From: Circinella minor
Taxonomy: Eukaryota > Mucoromycota > Mucoromycetes > Mucorales > Lichtheimiaceae
NCBI GenBank assembly: GCA_016758965.1
Contig: JAEPRB010000281.1
Span: 1-48,032 of the forward strand
Direction of reading: 5' to 3'
Length of the DNA stretch: 48,032 nucleotides
The position numbers and the translations under genes were made by a program. Under the pieces are notes generated by a model. It saw only the letters and a program-made list of their open reading frames with translations, made no database searches and was not told the DNA's origin. Of the stretch, positions 36,786-48,032 are shown piece after piece. The first letter of the stretch is position 1, and the number at the start of each line of letters is the position of its first letter.

Positions 36786-37201
36786 ATTATAATTTTTCAA
36801 TCATCAAAACAATAAATAAAAAAAAATTATAATATGTGACAGTCTTGGGATGCATATATCTCTTGTATGATTTAACGATAAGCTGAGGCTTGCAAAGTCC
36901 ATATATATAAGTTTATGTGTGGTATGGTTCGAAAAACACACAGTAATATCTACGCATGTGGAGGAATAAGCCAGTTATGTAAAATGAAGTTAGATATTTT
37001 AACCTATATGTACTGTGATATATGGCAAGTAGATTATTTTTCTACATTGTTTACACTTATATGTAGAAATAGTAGTATTCAAATGGATATATTCAGTAGA
37101 GTTTTGATACTTGGGTTTCCAACAGTTTTTATTACGTATTTAATTATTTAATAATAATGACATAACTACCATATATTTTATAGCTTGAGCATCTATTTAA
37201 T
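36786..37201. other. Convergent intergenic region, PDI and calcineurin
   Basis: The 3' ends of two converging genes meet here. There is a plus-side polyadenylation motif and AT-rich sequence near 37140-37200 that could serve the minus-strand gene. No other gene was seen. Confidence 0.5.
36811..36820 (+). terminator. Possible PDI polyadenylation signal
   Basis: Overlapping AATAAATAAA about 25 bases after the stop codon. Confidence 0.45.
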
Positions 37202-39895
<2,694 letters not shown>

Positions 39896-41341
39896 TTTCT
39901 GTATGTTATTATTATATTTATATGTAAGTGAAGAACGTTTATGAAAAGTGATATATGAAAAAAGTCACAAAAAAAGGAAGAAAAAAAATGAAAGAAAGAA
40001 AGAGAAAAAAAAGAGATTAATGTTAAGTTTCAGATAATGGCTGTTATAAAAAAAAAAGCAGGAGAAGTTTCGATTTATTGCGTAAACAGTTGTTTATAGT
40101 TATCAGGAGTCCAGAACGTTTATTTATTTTTAATGCTAAACAAAAGATCGGTTGCGCCATGTGCATGGGTGAAGGTTTTCGTGTGGAATGGAAAAAAAAC
40201 AAGATCAAGGCTTGGTGTGTATTTTTATTGTTTTTTGTTGTTGTTATTTGTATATGTGTATTGTGAGTATCGTGTGGTAGAGTTGGTGAAATCGGAGGAC
40301 CGATTCAAGTTACTCAAGTTACGCACTTTTTTTTTCAATCCCGTAGATCGTTTTCATGCTGATGAATTATATTAAAGTTATAAATATTAGCATAAAAAGG
40401 TGCTGGGATTATGATGAAAAAGAAGTACAAAGCAAGAGATATAAGATATAATGGCCCTGGTGCTTGGATTGGGTAATTGTTATAATAAAAGTACATTTCA
40501 TTATTACACACACGACGTAAATTGTATAACAAAAAGACGCTTGTTCTTTTTCATAATATGCGAGACCTGACACAAAACCAAGACTAAAACTCCGCGTGGA
40601 GTTGCTATCTTGCTTTTTGCCACTCGTAACACCTTGGTTACAAGAGCTCTTTTTTTTTTTTCTTTTTCTCTCTTTTTTCTTTCGCTGTGCATCACCCTCT
40701 CTCTTCTATTGATTCCCTTGAAGAACTTGGTCAAAAAAAGAAAAGGAAAGGGAAAAATAATAGTGAAGAGAAGAAAAAAAATTCACCTCTAAACAACGAC
40801 CAAGCTGAAACGAAAGAACGAGAAATCTCTTATATTTATTATACTTCTTGTAACATTTTGTTCCTGAACATATTAAAAAAAAAGAAGAATCAACGATTCA
40901 AATTAATTTGTTCATCTTTTTTCTTTTTACTCTTTCAGCTTTATACCCATTCTATATTTATATTTTTTTTTCTGTATATATTATATATATTCCCCACTTT
41001 TGTCTACCCCTTCAACTACTTTGGTGACTCTTCTAAAAACATAAAAAACGAGAGGTCATCTTGTAAATCCTTTTAACGATCAATATTATATTACAATTAT
41101 TTTGACTATAAAAAACAAGGCCGTACATTGTTCGGGTAAGCATAGGAACGATATATAAAATTACAATAAAAAAAACTGTTTTAACAATTAACTTGATCCC
41201 TATTGCTTAGTAACAATATTGAAGTAGATATTAAACAAAAGGAACAGTATACGTTCGGCCCTATACATTTTGTAACAACTATTATATAGCCAACATTTCA
41301 ATAACTTCTATATATATATCTTTTTTTCTCTCTAAACCAAT
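39896..41341. promoter_or_regulatory. Divergent promoter region between calcineurin A and kinesin-3
   Basis: 1,446 bases separate the two start codons. The calcineurin side is purine-rich on the plus strand (about 39960-40060), which is a pyrimidine-rich leader on the transcribed strand. The kinesin side has TATATATATA at about 41310-41320 and T/C-rich leader sequence. Open frames at 40.1-41.1 kb are homopolymer-rich and I do not call them genes. No calcineurin-response-like site was identified with confidence. Confidence 0.45.
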
Positions 41342-44300
41342 ATGAGTGGAGGAAATATTAAAGTCGTTGTAAGATGCCGTCCTTTGAATTCAAGAGGTAA
41401 ATACATGATAACTTTTATTCATTAAAGCCATTAAAATAGTCCATATGAAGCAAGAGGGAGATTAACTAACTGGATTACTATTGTCATAGAACTCGCGCGT
41501 GGAGCTGTCGGTTTGATTCGAATGGAGGGGAATCAAACAATTATTAGTCGACCTCCAGATTCTCGAACAGGCAAAGATTCCGAAGATCACAAAGCTTTTA
41601 CCTTCGACAAGTCATACTGGTCAGGGGATAAAAATGATCCGAATTATGCCGATCAGGAACAAGTATATAGTGATTTGGGTGTAGATCTTTTAAATCATGC
41701 TTTTGACGGTTATAATTGTTGTATTTTTGCTTGTAAGTTTATATGAGTAGATGTCATTTTCTAAAAAATTAAAACTCATTGTTGTTCTCTAATTTATTTT
41801 AATAGACGGTCAAACGGGTGCAGGAAAATCATACTCTATGGTAATAACATTAACAACAAGAAGAATGAAAAAAAATAGAAGAGGAATTTATTTACTGATT
41901 ATGAGCGATATATAATAGATGGGTTATGGCGAAGATTATGGTATCACACCACGTACTTGTTCCGAATTATTCGAACGAATCAACAATAATCAAGATCCGA
42001 ACGTTACATATCGTGTTGAAGTTACTTATATTGAAATTTATAACGAAAAAGTACGTGATTTATTGAATCCGAAAAATAAAAGCAATCTCAAAGTGCGTGA
42101 ACATCCTAGTTTGGGGCCATATGTTGAAGATTTATCAAGAGCCGTTGTACATTCATTCAACGATATCAACCAACTGATGGACGATGGTAACAAGGTAAGC
42201 AAAAATATGCTCAATTTTTGTTATCATGAGATAAATATCTGGTGGATCCCTTAACAAATAGAAACCGAAAAAACAAAATATAGACATATATTGATATTTA
42301 TCATATATAGGCAAGAACAGTTGCAGCTACCAACATGAATGAAACTTCCTCTAGATCTCACGCTGTATTTACACTTTTCTTGACACAAAAACGGAAAGAT
42401 GAGTTAACAAAAATGGAAGGCGAAAAAGTTGCTCGAATTAGGTAACGAGAATAATATATGTATACATATAGCATTTTTGGTTTTATAAAAAAGTACAATG
42501 ATTAAATAGAGCAAAGTCTGGTAGATTTAGCAGGAAGTGAACGTGCCAACAGTACTGGGGCTACCGGTGCCCGATTAAAAGAAGGTGCAAATATCAACAG
42601 ATCGTTAACTACACTTGGTAAAGTCATTGCTGGTTTGGCCGAACAATCCCAAAATGAAGGTCGAAAAGGTCGAAAAGGAAAAGAAACTTTTGTTCCTTAT
42701 CGTGATTCAGTAACTATCTCTTTTTCTTTTCAATTTTCTTCTATCACAAACAATTAGTTTCTTTTAGATATATATTAATAATGTTTTTATATTTTTAATA
42801 TGATTATTATTTTTGCACCAGGTTCTTACATGGTTATTGAAAGATTCACTCGGTGGTAATTCTAAAACGGCAATGATTGCAGCTATTTCACAGGCAGATT
42901 ATGACGAAACACTTAGTACACTTCGGTATGCTGATCAGGCAAAGAAGATTAAGAATAAGGCCGTTGTTAACGAAGATCCTAATGCCAAGATGATTCGCGA
43001 ACTCAAGGACGAGCTTGAAGTGTTACGTGACCGGTTACGAACTTATGCGCCTGAAGAAGTTGAACAATTAACAGCAGGCAGTGCTTATAAATCCGCAGCT
43101 GGAGGCCGTGGTGGTGGTAGTGGTGGTGGTAGTAGTGGCCGACATTCTATGCCAGCCCCCTCTCAATCTGCTCTCAATAAAGCCAATGTCGAACTGGAAT
43201 TTACTGATAGTAAAGGTATAAAGAAAAAAATGAATCGACAAGAAATTGTAGATCAACTTCAAAGTTCTGAGAAACTTTTAGCGAATTTGAACGAAACCTG
43301 GGAAGAAAAAATGAAAAAGACGGAACAAATTCATACCGAGCGAGAAAGGGCTCTGGAAGAATTGGGTATTGCTGTTCACAAAAACAATGTGGGTGTCTAT
43401 GCACCAAAGAAGATGCCACATTTGGTTAACTTAAATGAAGATCCGCTTATGTCTGAATGTCTCATGTACCAAATAAAAGTCGGTATAACCAAAGTTGGAC
43501 GGCTCGAAAGCTCAGAACAATTTGATATTCGACTTTCTGGGTCTAACATTCTTGATGAACATTGCTCATTTGAAAATACCAGCGGCACAGTTACAATCAC
43601 ACCCAATAAAGATTCCTTAACTATAGTAAATGGTAGCCGCATTTACGAAACACAGCGGCTACGAAGTGGTTTTCGTATCATTCTTGGCGATTATCATATT
43701 TTTCGATTTAACCACCCAGAAGAAGTACGGCGGGAGCGTGATTTACAAAAAATTGCAGTTGGGAACGCAATGGGAAATAATGGTAATTCTCAAACAGAAG
43801 ATGATGAGCAACTTGACTCACCGACAGAAAGTAGCAGTATGATCGGGTCCGAAGTAATTGATTGGAATTATGCTCGCCGAGAAGCTGTATTAAATTATTA
43901 TGCCAACGAAAGTAACTTTGGGGGTATGAAGGACGAGGATCTTGAAAAATTATATGACGACATTACACGTATACGCAATTCCCGACGTACACGATCCGAA
44001 AGTAGAAACGAGAACGATGATGATGATTTTTCAGGAGAATCGTTCCGTAACTCGACATCTGCCACTATGATTGAAGACGGTTTGGAAAGTGTATGTACGG
44101 ATGTCACATTTGCACCGAGCGAATTGGAAGGAAAATACAAGGTGGAGAAAGAAAAACTCGAAAAAGAACTCGTCAACCAGAAACGCATCTACGAAGCTAA
44201 GATCAACCGTATGTCACGGCAATTTTCACAACACCAGTTTGACAGCAACGGTTATTCTCAACAACAGTTCGCATTAATGCACAAGATGGCCAAGAAATGG

Positions 44301-47062
44301 AAAGGATTACGATATGTCACTATGGCAGAAGTTGTCTTGACCAATGCTGTTATGCTGAAGGAGGCCAACATTATCTCCCGCGAATTGGGTAAAGACATTC
44401 TTTATCAATTTGCAATCATCGAAGATGGGCAGTTCTCAAATCCTATGTCTTATTGGGAAACCACATCAGCATTACACCAATTTGAAACGGACGAGGATAC
44501 AACATTGATATCTACGCCAAAGCCATGTATTGGTGTTCGGGTCATTGACCGCAAACATCAAGTGGTATACGTCTGGTCTTTAGAAAAACTCAAAATGCGA
44601 CTCCACAAAATGCGGAATTTGTACAACTTTATTGATAGACCTATGTATCGATCGCATTTCAATTGGGAAGATCCGTTCTTCGAAAATCCATGTCCCAAAT
44701 ATACTTTTATTGGTAGCGCAGCTACAGCAATTCGAAATTTGGCATTACAGCAACCATACGAGAGCTGTGTCGAAATTATATGTCGTTCGACAGGACAAAT
44801 CAAGGGTATGTTGCGTTTGTTGACATTACCCATTGCACGATCAGTAGCTATCAAGGGGCCCGAAGCACGACAACCGTTATCCGACAACGAGTTAGACGAT
44901 TCAGACGACGATGGATTTTCGCTCAAAGTTGGTCAGCAACTATTATTCGAGGTGCGCTTGTTGGAAATGAATGGGTTAAATGAAACCGAATATACTGATG
45001 TCCATGTTCAATTCAAGCTATCGTCTTTTGGTGGAATCCCAGCTCATTCAACAACAGAAAAAATATTTGCAACTGATCCACTAAGCGAATTTGGAACTGG
45101 TACCGTTAAACTAGAACATAGCCAAACCTTATCGCTTGTTGTTACTCAGAATGTCATGGATGTTTTACAATGTGGTATGATCTCATTTGAAGTGTATGGA
45201 TTGGCACAATCGCGTGCTTTGTCACAATTCGAACGATGGGATGATCAACGTGAAAAACCTCGTCTTGCCGATCTTCTTGCAGCAAGTCAGCATACCAATG
45301 GGGCGGGATCATCATCATCAACGGAAAGCAGCAACAGCAATAGAAGTAGTGCGCCCTCCTCATCTGATCAAATTTCTACACACTCAAGTCATAGTGCATC
45401 GAATGGTAGTTCACTCGAACGACGTTCAGAAGAAGAATTACTGGCTGCTGAACGTCACGATGTTGTCACCTGGGTTCAAGTTTGCGAATTGGCACCAAAT
45501 GGTGATTATATACCCGTTCCTGTCACAGCACAAAATACACTGGATCGTGGCGTTTTTACTTTACGACAGGGACTTCAACGCCGCATCTGTTTTACATTAT
45601 CCCATACATCGGGTCGACAATTCGAATGGAATCAGATTCTAAAGGCATCTATCGGTCGTGTACGATTACTGGATCCCAAGGGTCGCATCATTGATGCTCC
45701 TGCACACGACGACATACCCATCAAGTTGCTATCGCAACAACAAAATGTCGTGTACAACAATGATGGCACAAGTCATTTAACAGCTCAAGGAGCATGGGAC
45801 AGCTCGCAGCACGAATGTTTATTTTTAAATCGTATCACCGCAACCAACAGCCGTATCTTATTAAATTTGAAATGGGAAATTGAAGCCGACAAGTGTTCAA
45901 AACCAATTCAATTCACCATGGATATAGCCGTTCAGATTCAAGGACGCGATTCCTCTACAGGTAAAAGTCGATTACGTAAATTATTGGGATCAGACAAACA
46001 ATTACCGAAATGCAGTGGTATCTTTTTAGTCAATTTAAGACCTCCAATGACACGAAGATTAAGTCAGCTATGGCGCCTCAATACAGCATCTAAATATGTA
46101 CGGGGTGAAGAGTACCTTGGTTCATGGCGACCACGGGGTGTATCTTTGGTCAATGATTACAAGCATATTCGGGAGCGAATTCGACGAAAAGAGCAAGTCG
46201 CTTTCACATCTCAAGTTTTAACTTTACACGCTACATGCTCACAAACAAGCAATGGGGCTATTAATGGCAAGAACGAAACGACTGCAGTTACCAAATCATC
46301 AAATCATGTAGATTCTGATATATTGAGTGACGAACAAACTGAACTTGCCAAACGTGTACTTGACTTATGGAAACAAAAGTTAGGCTCGCATAAAGAAGTA
46401 TGATTTTATTTATTTATGTCATACTACTTTATGATACTTTACTTTATACTCATTAATAATGTTCATGGTGTTTTAGATTGTCATTAGTCAAGATCCGCCG
46501 ATTCCAGGTATGCCTGATTTAGACGCTAGGCAAGAGTTAAGAGGGTCATCTAAATTATTAGCTGAAGTTAAACTTGTCACACAAAGGTAAAAAAAAAATG
46601 AATAATGGGTTTTTATTTCATACTCTGACTCAGAAATATATTATTACTAGTGATACTGTTTCGAAACGTGGATACTTAACATATCAAGAAAGTGCTGTAC
46701 ATGACAAATGGGTCAAGCGATGGCTTGTTATCCGACGACCTTATATTTATATATATACTAATCATACTGAAACTGACGAACAAGGTGTTATCAATGTATC
46801 ATCTGTACGCATAGATTATAATCGAGCCTTGGAACAAATGATCGAGGTAAATTATTAATGAAATTGAGATATGCTCTGCTGCTTTTAAATACTTATTATT
46901 AATTATATATATATATATATAAAGCGAACAAATGTATTTGCTCTTTATACTAGCAATAACGCATATACATTGCAAGCCGGATCCAGGACAGAGATGATAG
47001 ACTGGATATCCAAAATTGACCAAATGTTTCCTATTGACAAACTCAAGAACGATTCTTTATAA
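41342..47062 (+). CDS. Kinesin-3 motor, Unc104/KIF1-type, with FHA and PH domains; 10 exons
   Basis: Exons 41342-41396, 41490-41732, 41806-41840, 41919-42194, 42311-42441, 42517-42709, 42822-46397, 46477-46586, 46651-46846 and 46925-47062 join to 1,650 residues. The N-terminal motor has a P-loop GQTGAGKS (G101-S108), switch I NETSSRSH and switch [10 protein letters not shown] (S254). A Gly/Ser-rich spacer lies at about 405-425. An FHA domain spans about 525-610 (KVGRLESS), a short coiled coil about 735-780, then KIF1-type central domains. The PH domain occupies about 1545-1645 ([10 protein letters not shown] ... [12 protein letters not shown]). Such motors carry early endosomes and other vesicles toward microtubule plus ends. 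Two acceptors were chosen by phase: AAAG at 42516 and ACTAG at 46650; the more pyrimidine-rich CAG at about 46632 would break the frame. Confidence 0.95.
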
Positions 47063-48032
47063 TTTTATTTCATTTTACCCATCCCTTTCATTCAATCATT
47101 TATATATATATATTCATGCTTATATTACAAGTGATGACGAGAAAAGAACTCCCCCTTTCGTTTATAAATTATCTCTTCGTTATCTCTGGATTAAATACTT
47201 GTTTAGCATACATTTCCTCTCCCTCTTCACGTCTTATTTACTCCAATATATAAAAAAAGAGTTCACTTGCCCACACGTTACACACGCCTTTAATACACAA
47301 ATACACATTTATACTGCACAAAAAAAACACACGAATCGGTGTGTTCCTCGTAAATATGCTTTTTTTGTACCATCTACTATACATACTATTATATGTTCTC
47401 TTTTTTTTGCTTTTCTTTCTTTTTTTGTCAACTTATTTTTTTTTGTAATGAATATATAACACAAACCAATTTTTTCTACTTATAACTAATGCACTAAAAT
47501 ACATAATTTATATACTTCTAATAGTAAGAGAGCAAGATATAATCGTACTTGCAGTGCTTTGGGTCTTCCTGCTAGTATTAATGTTTATACGTATTATTAT
47601 TGAGAAAGAACTGCTGGATGATTATTAAAACAGCAAGATAAATACTAGTCTTGTGCACAGATACTATATTATAGTTCTACGTAGGTATAATAAATTACGT
47701 GTTATATATTTAGCATATCACGTCAAGATTTCTATTCTTTTCCACAGGTACGTATAGATCCACAAGTTGATGTTCTCCAAGAACAAGTGATAAAATTTCT
47801 GTACAATAACATACGTACTTCGGCCCACTGAAACGTCTTCTCATAACTTAAGGGTAGTGCTACCTGTGCGATTTTTTTTTCTTAGCGGTGCGATTTTTTT
47901 CTCGCGGTTTTCAAGTGTAGTGGTACAGCGCCAACAGCCATAGCCAATCCTCTTGTGATAGTAGCAGTACGACTTCTCTTACTAAACATACTTCATTAAA
48001 ATTCTATACAATTTTTTTTCTATAATAACTCC
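47063..48032. other. 3' flank of kinesin gene, no further gene seen
   Basis: Pyrimidine-rich 3' flank to about 47460, then AT-rich sequence. A near-duplicated GTGCGATTTTTTT motif sits at 47867-47879 and 47888-47898. No coding region was recognised up to the end of the window. Confidence 0.45.

Noticed and set aside
40687..41076. 129-codon open frame upstream of the kinesin
   Set aside because: Lys-run followed by Phe/Tyr-run reflects A- then T-rich leader DNA, not a protein; kept as promoter region.
46574..46650. Upstream extension of the PH-domain exon
   Set aside because: The open frame crosses a retained intron; exon 8 would hit TAA at the donor, and only the ACTAG acceptor keeps phase.

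Overview
The window is nuclear DNA from an early-diverging filamentous fungus, most likely Mucorales/Mucoromycotina. The evidence is strong AT-richness, genes cut by many short GT-AG introns (one gene has 35 exons), fungal housekeeping genes, and transposon types common in that group. No rRNA, tRNA, CRISPR or prokaryotic operon signal was found.

Bases 1 to about 15.6 kb form an accessory, transposon-rich block. It holds: a decayed 4.3 kb Mutator-like element (221-4494) whose transposase has FAR1, MULE and SWIM regions plus an OTU cysteine-protease domain; a poly(A)-tailed retroelement end joined to a decayed tyrosine-recombinase retroelement (about 4.9-6.1 kb); a frameshifted Tc1/IS630 transposase (about 6.88-7.50 kb); one intact six-exon gene of an uncharacterised family (8027-9934) with a broken partial copy 3.9 kb downstream; a 428 bp non-autonomous relative of the Mutator element; and several TA-flanked terminal-inverted-repeat elements.

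From 15.7 to 30.3 kb three housekeeping genes lie on the plus strand: a KDM4-type JmjN/JmjC histone demethylase, the PI3-kinase regulatory kinase Vps15 and the mitochondrial methylcrotonoyl-CoA carboxylase beta subunit. A second accessory stretch (30.3-35.1 kb) carries a pogo-type element with a CENP-B-like helix-turn-helix remnant, a 971 bp inverted-repeat element and a possible short spliced gene.

From 35.1 to 47.1 kb there are an ER protein disulfide isomerase ending in RDEL (+), calcineurin A (-) and an Unc104/KIF1-type kinesin-3 (+). The last two are divergent and share a 1.4 kb intergenic region. The housekeeping genes share no single pathway: Vps15 and kinesin-3 act in membrane traffic, calcineurin in calcium signalling, the isomerase in ER folding, MCC-beta in leucine catabolism and the Jmj protein in chromatin.

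Exon boundaries were set by reading GT/AG sites and checking that the phases join. Every complete gene model keeps an open frame from ATG to stop.
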